The notes under the pieces are model-generated. The model was not told where the DNA came from and made no database searches. It was given only the letters and a program-made list of their open reading frames with translations. The translations under genes and the position numbers were made by a program. Positions 40,241 to 49,095 of a stretch of 64,000 nucleotides of DNA are shown here, piece after piece; within the stretch, counting starts at the first letter, position 1; each line of letters begins with the position of its first letter. The stretch is taken from the NCBI RefSeq assembly GCF_030915525.1, contig NZ_CP133269.1, forward strand, positions 4,358,501 to 4,422,500, given 5' to 3'. The stretch comes from Neobacillus sp. PS2-9 (lineage in GTDB: Bacteria; Bacillota; Bacilli; Bacillales; Cytobacillaceae).

Positions 40241-41002
40241 TTATAAAAACGATAACACAACGGCAATGCCTGCTCCAATGGCAAATGCTGTTAGAAATGC
40301 TTCTGCCCCTTTGGATAAACCAGATACTAAATGCCCTGCCATTAAATCTCTAATTGCATTGGTTACTAATAGCCCTGGCACCAACGTCATAACAGAGCCA
40401 ATAATAATTTTATCTAATTGATCTCCTAAACCCAGTTTGACAAGTAATACAGATAGTAAGCCAATAACAAACGAGGCTAAAAATTCCGAGAAAAACTTAA
40501 TTGGAACAAAACGATGAAAGTATACAAAACTTAGATAGCCCAAGCCTCCTGAGAGCATTGAAGGAAGAAAATCATTCCACCCGCCATTAAACATAATCAT
40601 AAAGCAACCGCTAGCTAATGAAGCAGCTGCCACCTGATACTTAAAGGGAAAAGTCACATCTAAGGAGTCAATTTCTTTTAATTGCTTTAATGCTTCATTT
40701 ATATTCATTTCACCACTGCTGATACTTCTAGAAATGCTATTTACCATGGCCACCTTTTTTAAATCCGTGGACCGCTCTGAAATTCGAATGAGCTTCGTTT
40801 TAGTTGGTTCTGTACCTTCAGCTGAAAATATGATTCCAGTTGGGGTCACATAGCTATGTGTCGTATGAATTCCAAAGGCTGCGGCTATGCGCATCATAGT
40901 ATCTTCCACTCGATACGTCTCTCCACCGCTTTGGAGCATGATTTTTCCAGCAAGTAAGCAGACCTCCATAATATCATAGGTTCCTTCAACTTGGTTCTCC
41001 AT
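40241..41002 (-). CDS. Threonine/serine exporter subunit, ThrE (DUF1212) type
   Basis: A 253-residue protein with a soluble N-terminal part (AGKIMLQSGGETYRVEDTMMRIAAAFGI, the DUF1212/YjjP signature, residues about 15-42) and five membrane helices from residue 125. The VTLVPGLLVTNAIRDLMAGHLVSG-like stretch near 205-225 is conserved in the family. Forms a pair with the following DUF3815 gene; in this split exporter the two proteins act together in export of threonine/serine or short dicarboxylates. Ribosome site GGTGAG. Confidence 0.88.
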   Translation of the reverse strand: MENQVEGTYDIMEVCLLAGKIMLQSGGETYRVEDTMMRIAAAFGIHTTHSYVTPTGIIFSAEGTEPTKTKLIRISERSTDLKKVAMVNSISRSISSGEMNINEALKQLKEIDSLDVTFPFKYQVAAASLASGCFMIMFNGGWNDFLPSMLSGGLGYLSFVYFHRFVPIKFFSEFLASFVIGLLSVLLVKLGLGDQLDKIIIGSVMTLVPGLLVTNAIRDLMAGHLVSGLSKGAEAFLTAFAIGAGIAVVLSFL

Positions 41003-41093
41003 TAATACTCACCACATTATCTTTACATTTGTTACTTAGTTTAATCAAAATTAGGTTATGAATCAATTATAAGCCAAAAAAACAAGTTCCTTA

Positions 41094-42029
41094 TTAGCTT
41101 GGAACTTGTTTTAAGTCTTCTTCTTTAAGTTTCCCGTCCATAATTAGTACTTTTTCAAATGCTTCAACAATAGATGCTTGGTAATAACGACCTGACAATT
41201 TTTTTAATTCTGTTATGGCTAGAGCTGGGGTCATTCCTTTTCTATACACTCTATCCGATGTCATCGCATCATATGTATCAGTAATTCCTATGATTTGAGC
41301 TTCAAGGAGTATTTGGTCACCTTTAAGTCCATTAGGGTATCCCGAACCATCCAGCCGTTCATGATGCTGTAAGATAATTTCTCCGATATGAGAATAATAG
41401 GTGGATTTCACCATTTCACAGCCATCCGCTGAATGCTTTTTTAATATTTCATATTCATCATTCGTGAGTCTTCTAGGTTTGTTTAGTATTTCTTCTGGAA
41501 CATTAATTTTTCCTATGTCGTGAAACAAGGAAGCAAAGTAAAGATTTTCTAATTTTTCTTTAGAAAGTTGTAATTGTTTAGCAAGTCTAATTGAATAGGT
41601 TTGAACCCTTGCGCTATGTTGATAGGTATATTTGTCTTTATGTTCTATTTGTTTAACGATTTTTGTTAGTTCATAAATGCTTCTGCTTATGAAGTGAAAG
41701 GCTGGCTGAGTGGTAAACCAAATAAGCTTCATATTTGTTAGAGCTTTAAAATAAGTAGCTTCTTCAAGATGATGGATATAAAAATAATCACCTGTTTTTA
41801 AGTGAATTTCAGTATCATTTTCTTCATAAACACATTCCCCATCTAGTATAAAAAAAAATTCCATTGTTTCAGGCTCATCACCTGGAAAGACATAAAAGGT
41901 TTTTCCTCCACTAATAGTTTGTATTATTACCTCCGATCCATCACCTTTGGCAATCAAACTAAATTCTGAAGTTGAATCAATAACTTTTTCTAAAAATTTT
42001 TCTTTCGATCCAAGGAATAGACCCTTCAT
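41094..42029 (-). CDS. Cupin-HD-GYP protein
   Basis: A 311-residue soluble protein. Residues about 35-110 form a cupin-like barrel (FYVFPGDEPETMEFFFILDGECVYEEND, LKTGDYFYIHHLEEATYF), and residues 130-290 are HD-GYP, with SLFHDIGKINVPEE and HHERLDGSGYPNGL, plus ITDTYDAMTSDRVYR. The cupin probably senses a small ligand, gating cyclic di-GMP hydrolysis; neither is proven. It starts 18 bases after a secreted small protein on the same strand, so the two share an operon. Ribosome site CTGGGGG. Confidence 0.86.
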   Translation of the reverse strand: MKGLFLGSKEKFLEKVIDSTSEFSLIAKGDGSEVIIQTISGGKTFYVFPGDEPETMEFFFILDGECVYEENDTEIHLKTGDYFYIHHLEEATYFKALTNMKLIWFTTQPAFHFISRSIYELTKIVKQIEHKDKYTYQHSARVQTYSIRLAKQLQLSKEKLENLYFASLFHDIGKINVPEEILNKPRRLTNDEYEILKKHSADGCEMVKSTYYSHIGEIILQHHERLDGSGYPNGLKGDQILLEAQIIGITDTYDAMTSDRVYRKGMTPALAITELKKLSGRYYQASIVEAFEKVLIMDGKLKEEDLKQVPS

Positions 42030-42047
42030 TAAAAAACCCCCAGTTTC

Positions 42048-42473
42048 TTAATGACAAACTCGAATTGGGTCAATCCAAACCCACCTGCCCCCAATTTCCA
42101 CAAGTGTCCAGTACGCTTCTGCTTGGATGCCCCATTCTGCTGCCTTATTGATTGCATCAGTAGACATTTTCAATGTTGTAGTATATAAATCGGTTATTAA
42201 TTTATCGAGATCGTTATTATATTTTTCTGTTCTTTCATTATATCGTTTGTCGCCTTCATCAATCTTTTGGATATCAGTTATGTACTTTGCTTCAAGTTTA
42301 TCTGCGTCGCTGACTGCTTTTGCAATTTTTTGCTCGATTTCATAATTCGTTTTTTCGATGGAAGCCATTACTTTGTCATAATCAGTACTTTTGGTTTCTG
42401 CTGCAAATGTGCTTGTTCCAAATGATGCCATGAATAGAAAAGAAATCAACATGGCGAATACCTTTTTTAACAT
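42048..42473 (-). CDS. Secreted helical protein of unknown function
   Basis: A 141-residue protein with a clear signal peptide (MLKKVFAMLISFLFMASFGTSTFAAE; cleavage after AXA near residue 25 is likely). The mature part is helical and highly charged (SIEKTNYEIEQKIAKAVSDADKLEAKYITDIQ), then ends with a Trp-rich patch (AYWTLVEIGGRWVWIDPIRVCH). Not recognised as a known family. Translated just ahead of the cupin-HD-GYP gene, so a link to its signal is possible. Confidence 0.75.
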   Translation of the reverse strand: MLKKVFAMLISFLFMASFGTSTFAAETKSTDYDKVMASIEKTNYEIEQKIAKAVSDADKLEAKYITDIQKIDEGDKRYNERTEKYNNDLDKLITDLYTTTLKMSTDAINKAAEWGIQAEAYWTLVEIGGRWVWIDPIRVCH

Positions 42474-42658
42474 GAGTTCCCCTCCACTTTATGAGTTTAC
42501 TATAGGAAATTGTACTCACAGTCATTATAGTTGCTTGAATTATATATTACCACAAAAACCACTATATTTTACTGAAAAATTATACAATTTAATGTATTTC
42601 GACATTTATAAACAAAACCTGCGTTAAATCTAAACACAGGTTTCGCGGTGCTTTATAC

Positions 42659-44389
42659 CTATTCAATTGATTGGAGCTTAACGGCATTAACCAAATTCTT
42701 TCTCCTTTTTTCCCTAAAAATAAATCCTGTTAAACAACAAATGAGAACGAAAGGAATGCTTTTTTTATATAGATCAGCAAAGCTCGATGAGATAGTTTTG
42801 AGAGCATAGTCACCAACCTGTACCCCATATGTCTTAACTATTTTTCCTTTATGGTCAATTTCCTCGTCTACCTGCTTTTCCACTTGCTTATAAACCATTT
42901 CTTTGGCTACCGCTCTCTGCTCTTCTGGTATGGAGGAAAGTGCCTTTTCTACAATTGAATTGATTAACTGTTGACGTTCAGCTTTAGAGATTATTGTTTG
43001 GTTCGCTTTTTGATTTTGCTTTTCAGCAGTAATTGATTTTTTTGTTTCGTTAAAAATTTTCTCTTTTGCTGATTGAGGCACATCTAGTTGTTCTAGTTTT
43101 TGGGCAGCAAAATGAACAACATCCTGTTTCTTATCATGAATAGTCGTAGTAAGACCTGCAACAAAGATCGCCACTGCTAAAACCACTCCGACCTGTCTTA
43201 ACATCGAAAATACACTTTGCGAAGCTGTCAGCATTTCGCCTTCAAAAGAGGATGTGCTCGCAATCGTAGCTGAGGAAATGACAAAGCTAAAACCAAATCC
43301 TAGCAAACTGCACAGTAAAATTATTTGGCCTGATGTACTATGAATATTTAAATTGTGTAACAAGTAGTAAGCGATGCCCATCATGCCAAATCCAAACATG
43401 ACCGGGATCGTGAATCCAATTTTTTTCGTTAGTAAGCCTGCAATTTGAGAAAACACAAAGATGGCGGCAGATACAGGAGTGACAAGTAATGCAGCTTGAA
43501 GCTCTGTCTTATGCTGGAAGTTTGTTAAGAATTGAGGTAGAAGGACCATTACTCCGATGAGGAAGACAAAACCCGTTGTCACAGTTATAACTGAACCGGT
43601 AAACAACCGATCTTTAAAAAGATTTAAGTTAACCATTGGGGCTTTAGACCTTTTCTCCACAATGATGAAAAGGACGATAGAAACGAGTGTTATTACATAA
43701 CAACCAATTGCTTGTGTGCTGTCCCATCCCCATGTATTCCCCTTAATCAGTACAAGGTTCAAAGGGAAAATGGATGTAACCGAGAAAAGTAATCCACACC
43801 AGTCAATCTTTGATTTGACACGACTTTCATTTTTAATTGTTAGGATGAGGAACGCACCACCAATGGCCAGCAGACAAATAGGAACATTTACATAAAAAAC
43901 CCAATGCCAGTTAAGCTTTTCTGTAATAATTCCTCCAACCGTTGGCCCAAGTGCCGTAGCTAACCCCTGTGTGGCACCTAGCAAGGTTAACGGCAGCGTT
44001 CTTTTTTCCAACGGCATGGCAGCGATACCTATTACCATGCTGCATGGAATTAAGATCGCCGCCCCAAAGCTTTGAATAAACCGTGCTGCGATTAAGTAGT
44101 CACCATTGGTTGCTAAACCACAAAGTGCAGAACCTAATCCAAAAACAAATAATCCTACTATATAAAATTTATTCCTGCCAAACATTTCGGCAAACCGTGC
44201 CATCGGAATCGCTAAAACAGCAATGGTCATGGTGTAAACATTCAGCATCCACGAACTTGTTTCCAATGAGGTATGCAGACTATCCTGAATTGCCGGAAGC
44301 GTAATATTCATAATCGTTGAATCTAGCATACAAACGAAAATCCCTAAACACATAAGCAATACGACCTTCATTCCACCCGTACCCTTCAT
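42659..44389 (-). CDS. DHA2-family MFS drug exporter (EmrB/QacA type)
   Basis: A 576-residue proton-linked efflux pump with fourteen predicted helices. The motif MLDSTIMNITLPAIQDSL (about 20-37) and the second-loop motif ARFAEMFGRNKFY mark the DHA2 family. A hydrophilic insertion of about 120 residues lies between the penultimate and last helices (from about 425 to 545), a feature of one clade of Bacillus transporters that carry an extracytoplasmic domain. The ATG follows AAAGGGGATTAACATA. Encoded directly after a PadR repressor on the same strand, a usual pairing for inducible drug export. Confidence 0.88.
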   Translation of the reverse strand: MKGTGGMKVVLLMCLGIFVCMLDSTIMNITLPAIQDSLHTSLETSSWMLNVYTMTIAVLAIPMARFAEMFGRNKFYIVGLFVFGLGSALCGLATNGDYLIAARFIQSFGAAILIPCSMVIGIAAMPLEKRTLPLTLLGATQGLATALGPTVGGIITEKLNWHWVFYVNVPICLLAIGGAFLILTIKNESRVKSKIDWCGLLFSVTSIFPLNLVLIKGNTWGWDSTQAIGCYVITLVSIVLFIIVEKRSKAPMVNLNLFKDRLFTGSVITVTTGFVFLIGVMVLLPQFLTNFQHKTELQAALLVTPVSAAIFVFSQIAGLLTKKIGFTIPVMFGFGMMGIAYYLLHNLNIHSTSGQIILLCSLLGFGFSFVISSATIASTSSFEGEMLTASQSVFSMLRQVGVVLAVAIFVAGLTTTIHDKKQDVVHFAAQKLEQLDVPQSAKEKIFNETKKSITAEKQNQKANQTIISKAERQQLINSIVEKALSSIPEEQRAVAKEMVYKQVEKQVDEEIDHKGKIVKTYGVQVGDYALKTISSSFADLYKKSIPFVLICCLTGFIFREKRRKNLVNAVKLQSIE

Positions 44390-44393
44390 TATG

Positions 44394-44918
44394 TTAATCC
44401 CCTTTGTTATTATTTAATTTTATTAGTTCTTCATCTACCATTCCCAAAATCATTTCTGCCTGGCGAATCCCAAATTCTAAGGTGAATCTTTTATGTGGTT
44501 CCATGTTTGGGTACAAATTAGCAATTCTAGTTAAATTATCGTACATCGCTTGGTTCTTTCCTCTTTCTTCTAGCAGCCATTCCTTTACCTTTTCTATTGT
44601 GGTAAATCGTCCGAAAAAGATGCGGATCAGGATATCTGATCTTGTCACAGTGGGATTGATTGGGCTGTTTAGGTACGTTTGAAATTGTTCCCTTCCACTT
44701 TCTGTGATTACAAATAAATTTTTGTTCGGCTTGCCGTCCTGCTGGATGATTTGTTTTTCCACTAGCCCTTCTTTTTCCATTTTTCTCAGCGCTGGATAGA
44801 TTGCCCCAAAGGAAGCATCGAAAAAGTAAGAAACGGAGTTCTCCATCATTTGCTTAATATCATAGCCGCTCATTGGCTCGTCATATAAAAAGCCTAGGAT
44901 TACGTCTTGTATGTTCAT
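44394..44918 (-). CDS. PadR-family transcriptional regulator
   Basis: A 174-residue PadR-type repressor. Winged helix in residues 1-80 (VILGFLYDEPMSGYDIKQMM, GAIYPALRKMEKEGLVE, the classical PadR sequence), followed by a C-terminal helical dimerisation domain (about 90-170). It lies four bases before the DHA2 exporter gene, so it probably represses its own operon and releases it on binding a toxic compound. ATG preceded by GAGGTGATGAAAA. Promoter at 44949-44977. Confidence 0.9.
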   Translation of the reverse strand: MNIQDVILGFLYDEPMSGYDIKQMMENSVSYFFDASFGAIYPALRKMEKEGLVEKQIIQQDGKPNKNLFVITESGREQFQTYLNSPINPTVTRSDILIRIFFGRFTTIEKVKEWLLEERGKNQAMYDNLTRIANLYPNMEPHKRFTLEFGIRQAEMILGMVDEELIKLNNNKGD

Positions 44919-44948
44919 TTTTCATCACCTCATATTATTTATGTTTAT

Positions 44949-44977
44949 ATTATCATTGTTCATATTAATAATGTCAA
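44949..44977 (-). promoter_or_regulatory. Sigma-A promoter of the padR-exporter operon
   Basis: Minus strand: -35 TTGACA (44972-44977), 17-bp spacer, -10 GATAAT (44949-44954). The spacer and flank are rich in ATATTAATAAT-type dyads, likely where the PadR protein binds. Confidence 0.65.
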
Positions 44978-45097
44978 TATTTAAATTGGATATTTTTTCA
45001 ATTTGTTTAAAAAGTGCACTTGGGTTGAATCTACTAACCCTTTATCGGCATTAGTCGCCAACAGTTTGACATCCAAACTTCATGCATCTAACAATAA

Positions 45098-45129
45098 AAA
45101 AAACGATGGTAATTTACCATCGTTTTTAC
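45098..45129. terminator. Bidirectional terminator hairpin
   Basis: AAAACGATGGTAA (45100-45112) pairs with TACCATCGTTTT (45115-45126). It may have served the decayed gene just beyond it. Confidence 0.7.
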
Positions 45130-45134
45130 CTCAT

Positions 45135-45330
45135 TCTCCAATATTGTTTTCAAACCCTCCTGCAGTTCTCTCAACGAGGTAAAGCTAAAAATTTCCTCCC
45201 CATTCTATCAAAACTAGCATTACCTCTAAGGAAGATTTGCCCTTCTTCCTCTGAAATTAAGACCGCGTAAGGATGATTCACATTTATGTACCTTGAATCT
45301 AAATCATTATCCAGCTAATGATGCTACGTC
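45135..45330 (-). pseudogene. Probable decayed gene remnant
   Basis: On the minus strand about 40 codons of protein-like frame (DLDSRYINVNHPYAVLIS, then a segment with GQIFLRGNASFDRMG) run into a stop, and a second frame continues with SLRELQEGLKTILENEV up to the terminator. This looks like a frameshifted, 5'-truncated gene; the family is not recognised. The tandem array at 45324 begins where its 5' part should be. Confidence 0.35.
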
Positions 45331-45600
45331 TAATTTTCACTATTAAATAAGCGAGAACGTCCATGTAGAGTGCTCCTACGTCTACTTTTCTCTTAAAAAT
45401 TACCGAGAAAGTCGATGGAAAAGGTTGCTACGTCTACTTTTCTCTTAAAATTAAGCGAAAAAGTCCATGTAGAGTGCTCCTACGTCTACTTTTCTCTTAA
45501 AAATTACCGAGAACGTCCATGTAGAAGGCCCCTACGTCTACTTTTCACTAATAAATAAACAAGAAAGTCGATGTAGAAGGCCCCTACGTCTACTTTTCAC
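45324..45600 (-). repeat. 52-bp tandem array 2 (same family as 23959)
   Basis: Reading on the minus strand, AAAAGTAGACGTAG recurs with its plus-strand partner CTACGTCTACTTTT at 45324, 45376, 45428, 45480, 45532 and 45584, an exact 52-bp period. Units keep the hairpin and CGACTTTCTCG part but vary more than in array 1, and the AT-rich linker differs. The last unit overlaps the 3' end of the esterase gene. Confidence 0.92.
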
Positions 45601-46339
45601 TGATTTTTTTAATGAAGTTTAATGTTTCTTCTATAATAAACGCTTGGTCGTTATCAAGTGTCGCAACATGATAACTCTCCTTCATATGATGAAGCACTTT
45701 TACCGAAGAACGAATAGCATCATAAATGATTTGTGAATTATTAGGCGGCACGACATGATCCTCTTCCGATACAAAAATCAATGCTGGACAGGTAATTTTA
45801 TGAAGGTCTGCTTTTACCTGCTCCATAAACGTTAGGATTTCCTTAATTGATTGAACAGGGGTCTTTTCATACGCTAATTCCGTCACATCTGCTTTTTTAA
45901 TATCAGACCCAATTGCATCTAAAAACCTTACCCCTTCTAACTGCCGGACAGGAGCCATTTCTGGAATATCCAAAGCGGCGTTTATTGGGATAATCGCTCG
46001 AATCTCAGGGTACTTTTCAGCCAGATAAAGAGTCAATGTTCCCCCCATCGAAAGCCCGGTGACAAAAATCGTATCGCAGCGGTCTTTTAACCATTGGAAT
46101 CCTTCTTCAATAGAAGAAACCCAATCCTGATAGGTAGTTTGTTCCATTTCTTCATAGTGAGTTCCATGACCTTTGAGCCGCGGTCCACATACTGTGTAGC
46201 CCGCTTTCGCGTATGCCTCTCCTAGTGGCCACATACTTTGGGTGCTACCTGTAAACCCATGTGATGCTAAAATTCCAACATTGCTTCCCTCAAAGTAAAA
46301 CGGTTCTGCGCCTTCTAAAATTGGATATTTGCTGGTCAT
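45590..46339 (-). CDS. Carboxylesterase, Est30-like alpha/beta hydrolase
   Basis: A 249-residue alpha/beta hydrolase of the thermophilic Est30/monoglyceride-lipase-like group. Oxyanion loop SHGFTGS near 26-32, nucleophile Ser97 in GLSMGG, acid Asp in SEEDHVV (about 195) and His in ESYHVATLD (about 225). Cytoplasmic, hydrolysing short-chain esters. ATG preceded by ATGGAGGGAAGAG. The final codons (AGT GAA AAG TAG) are the repeat-unit sequence of array 2, so the last three residues (Ser-Glu-Lys) and stop are supplied by the array. Confidence 0.9.
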   Translation of the reverse strand: MTSKYPILEGAEPFYFEGSNVGILASHGFTGSTQSMWPLGEAYAKAGYTVCGPRLKGHGTHYEEMEQTTYQDWVSSIEEGFQWLKDRCDTIFVTGLSMGGTLTLYLAEKYPEIRAIIPINAALDIPEMAPVRQLEGVRFLDAIGSDIKKADVTELAYEKTPVQSIKEILTFMEQVKADLHKITCPALIFVSEEDHVVPPNNSQIIYDAIRSSVKVLHHMKESYHVATLDNDQAFIIEETLNFIKKISEK

Positions 46340-46483
46340 ACTCTTCCCTCCATCACATTATTTTCCTCACTTAAGATGTATTCGCTTCCATTAAATAATT
46401 ACCTGCCTGTGAATAAGTGATTTTCTTGTGGATATTGTTAATAAAAACTACATTATTTGTTGATATCCTTGATCATAAAAAAA

Positions 46484-46512
46484 TAACCTATCCACAATGT
46501 GAATAGGTGTCT
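46484..46512 (-). terminator. Terminator of the ABC transporter operon
   Basis: ACCTATCCACA (46488-46498) pairs with TGTGAATAGGT (46500-46510); TTATTTTTTT follows on the minus strand. Confidence 0.8.
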
Positions 46513-46518
46513 ATTATA

Positions 46519-47520
46519 TTATTTCTGTTTATAATAAGTAATCGCTAATGCAAAAGCTAGTACCGTCCCTTTTACAATATCCATGGCATAATACGGTACA
46601 GACATCATGACAAGGCCATTTTGCAGAATACCAATTAATACCGCACCGATAAAGGTACCAAACGCATTTGGTTTACCGGCACCTAGAACTGAAAATCCGA
46701 TAAAGGCTGCAGCAACCGAATCCATGAGGTAGGGTGCCCCAGAGTTAATTTCTGAAGTCATAACCCTTGATGCCAGGACAATTCCGCCGATTGATGCAAA
46801 CAAAGCAGAGAGTAAATATGCCGCCACTTTATATTTATTAACAGCGATCCCTGAAAGTCTTGCAGCTTCTTTGTTTCCGCCAATCACATACATGTAACGA
46901 CCATGCTTGGTATAAGTCAGAAAGATATGCACAAGAATGACGGTTATTGCCATGATGATAATAATCCATGGCACCTCACCAATTTTTGCAAAAAATGGAC
47001 TGATTAATCCCGTTGCCATGGACCCATCAGGCATCACCATATTTTGAGAAACTGTCGCGCCTTTTGTATAGGTAAGTGCGGTCCCTTGAATGATAAACAT
47101 TGTCGCTAAAGTCATTAGCATGTCTGGGATTCGTAACTTAACGATCATAAACGAATTCAAAGCACCTACAATTAATGAGGCACCAATCGCAGAGATAATC
47201 GCAATGAGGGTATTTTGGGAAAACCAGACAAACATAGAAATCACGATGGCATTCGATAACGAAGCTACCGAGCCTACTGATAAATCGAATCCATCTACAG
47301 ATAATGAAATGGTAATACCTATAGCAATAATCGTCACAATCGAAATCGACCGGAGGATATTGACAATATTACTGCCCTGGATAAAGGTAGGATTTGCCGC
47401 TGAAAAAATAAGGATAAGTGCAAGAATCGTGATAATGGTCCCGTACTTATATAAAAATTGAAACAATTCAAATGTTTTTTTGGTTGGGGTCTGATTCTTT
47501 GCTGAAATATTTGTCTCCAT
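46519..47520 (-). CDS. Ribose-type ABC transporter permease (RbsC-like)
   Basis: A 333-residue permease with about eight to ten helices and the BPD_transp_2 signature (SVDGFDLSVGSVASLSNAIV near 75-94; NKEAARLSGIAVNKYKVAAY; GAVLIGILQNGLVMM). Forms the channel of a sugar-type importer with the upstream ATPase and binding protein. Ribosome site overlaps the end of the ATPase gene (GGGGGCAGGTAAAATG), so synthesis is coupled. The riboswitch upstream of the operon points to an S-adenosylmethionine-related compound rather than ribose itself. Confidence 0.9.
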   Translation of the reverse strand: METNISAKNQTPTKKTFELFQFLYKYGTIITILALILIFSAANPTFIQGSNIVNILRSISIVTIIAIGITISLSVDGFDLSVGSVASLSNAIVISMFVWFSQNTLIAIISAIGASLIVGALNSFMIVKLRIPDMLMTLATMFIIQGTALTYTKGATVSQNMVMPDGSMATGLISPFFAKIGEVPWIIIIMAITVILVHIFLTYTKHGRYMYVIGGNKEAARLSGIAVNKYKVAAYLLSALFASIGGIVLASRVMTSEINSGAPYLMDSVAAAFIGFSVLGAGKPNAFGTFIGAVLIGILQNGLVMMSVPYYAMDIVKGTVLAFALAITYYKQK

Positions 47521-47521
47521 T

Positions 47522-49024
47522 TTACCTGCCCCCTGTGGAATAAAATAAAAGTTCTTCCTCGTTTGTTCGGTTCGTTTCTAACTCTTTTATTGATTGTCCA
47601 TCATATAGAATGTAGACTCGATCCGTAATTCCCATAATCTCTGATAGTTCGGAAGAAGCGTAAATAATCGATTTCCCTCTGCTTGCCAATTCCGTGATAA
47701 GCTCAAAGATGTCTTTTTTGGCACCAACATCCACGCCTTTGGTTGGTTCATCAAAAATATAGACATCGGCCTCAGCTACCAGCCACTTTCCTATTGCGAC
47801 CTTCTGCTGATTTCCACCTGATAGATTTTGAACCTTTGTTTCTTCAGAAGGTGTTTTAATTCCAAGCCGGCTAATCAACTGCTTGGCTGTTTCCTTTTCT
47901 TTCTTTCTATTTAAAAAGCTAAATACGTTTGTAAAACTACCCAAATTAGCCGCTGTCAAATTGGATTCCACTGATTCAAGGACAAGAATTCCTTCCTTCC
48001 TGCGTTCTTCAGGCACTAATGCCATGCCATTTTTCACCGCATCATATGGGCTATTCAAAGTTAGTTTATTTCCATTAAGAAGGACTTCTCCTCCAGTTAA
48101 TTTTTCAGAACCAAAAAGCGCCTTGCACAGCTCAGTTTTTCCAGCACCGACTAGCCCAGCCACTCCAACGATTTCTCCAGATTTCACATGTAAATGGAAA
48201 TCTTTAATTTTACTTCTATCTGAAAGTCCCTTCACCTCAAGAACTGTGTTTCCAATTCTCGTATTCTTTTTCGGGAACTGTTCCTCCAGCTTTTGGCCAA
48301 GCATGTGCTCCACCACTTGATTCTGTGTTGTCTCTGAGATGTTCTCTTTTACAACAAATTCTCCATTTCTCATTACTGTAATTTCATCACAGATTTCAAA
48401 AATCTCTGGCAGGCGGTGCGAAATAAAGATAATCCCGACATTTTGCCTCTTTAATTCGCGGGCAATTCGAAAAAGCTCGGTCGTTTCCGTATGACTTAAG
48501 GGTGCAGTTGGTTCATCTAGAATCAGATACTTACACCGATTCGAGACAGCTCTTGCAATGAGAATCATTTGCTTTTCTGCTAGAGAAAGCTCACTCACAA
48601 GCTTTTTCGTAGAAAGTGTAATATTCATTTCACCCAGGATTTGTGCTGCTTTTTGATGAAGAGTCTTCCAGTTCATCCACTGCTTTTTTCCCATATGATG
48701 AACCGTGTCCATCAACATAATATTCTCGGCAACCGTTAAATTAGGAATCAGTGCCGTATCGACTTCTTGATAGACAATCTGTATGCCCGCATCCTGGGCA
48801 TCTTTTGGTGATCGAATGTTCAAAGATTCCCCGTCCAGCACAATTTCACCGGTATAGTGATTATAAGCCCCTGACAGGACTTTCATTAGAGTTGATTTCC
48901 CTGCACCATTTGCTCCAATCAATGCCTGAATCTTTCCCGTCTTTGTTGAAAAATGAACCTGATTTAAAGCTTTCACTCCTGGAAATTCAATAGTTATATT
49001 TTTCATTTCCAATGTTGACTGCAT
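47522..49024 (-). CDS. Ribose-type ABC transporter ATP-binding protein (RbsA-like)
   Basis: A 500-residue ATPase with two nucleotide-binding domains. First domain: Walker A GANGAGKST near 37-45, signature LSLAEKQMILIARAV, Walker B YLILDEPTA. Second: degenerate Walker A GLVGAGKTEL near 289-298, signature NLSGGNQQKVAIGKWL, DVYIFDEPTKGVD. Standard architecture of the CUT2 sugar importer family. AGGGGGGC precedes the ATG. It lies 71 bases after the binding-protein gene and directly before the permease. Confidence 0.93.
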   Translation of the reverse strand: MQSTLEMKNITIEFPGVKALNQVHFSTKTGKIQALIGANGAGKSTLMKVLSGAYNHYTGEIVLDGESLNIRSPKDAQDAGIQIVYQEVDTALIPNLTVAENIMLMDTVHHMGKKQWMNWKTLHQKAAQILGEMNITLSTKKLVSELSLAEKQMILIARAVSNRCKYLILDEPTAPLSHTETTELFRIARELKRQNVGIIFISHRLPEIFEICDEITVMRNGEFVVKENISETTQNQVVEHMLGQKLEEQFPKKNTRIGNTVLEVKGLSDRSKIKDFHLHVKSGEIVGVAGLVGAGKTELCKALFGSEKLTGGEVLLNGNKLTLNSPYDAVKNGMALVPEERRKEGILVLESVESNLTAANLGSFTNVFSFLNRKKEKETAKQLISRLGIKTPSEETKVQNLSGGNQQKVAIGKWLVAEADVYIFDEPTKGVDVGAKKDIFELITELASRGKSIIYASSELSEIMGITDRVYILYDGQSIKELETNRTNEEELLFYSTGGR

Positions 49025-49095
49025 GAAATCGCCCCCCTATCAAGCAAACACTCTCTTAATCAAGTGAAAAAGAGAGTGCTTATAGTAACCATTAA

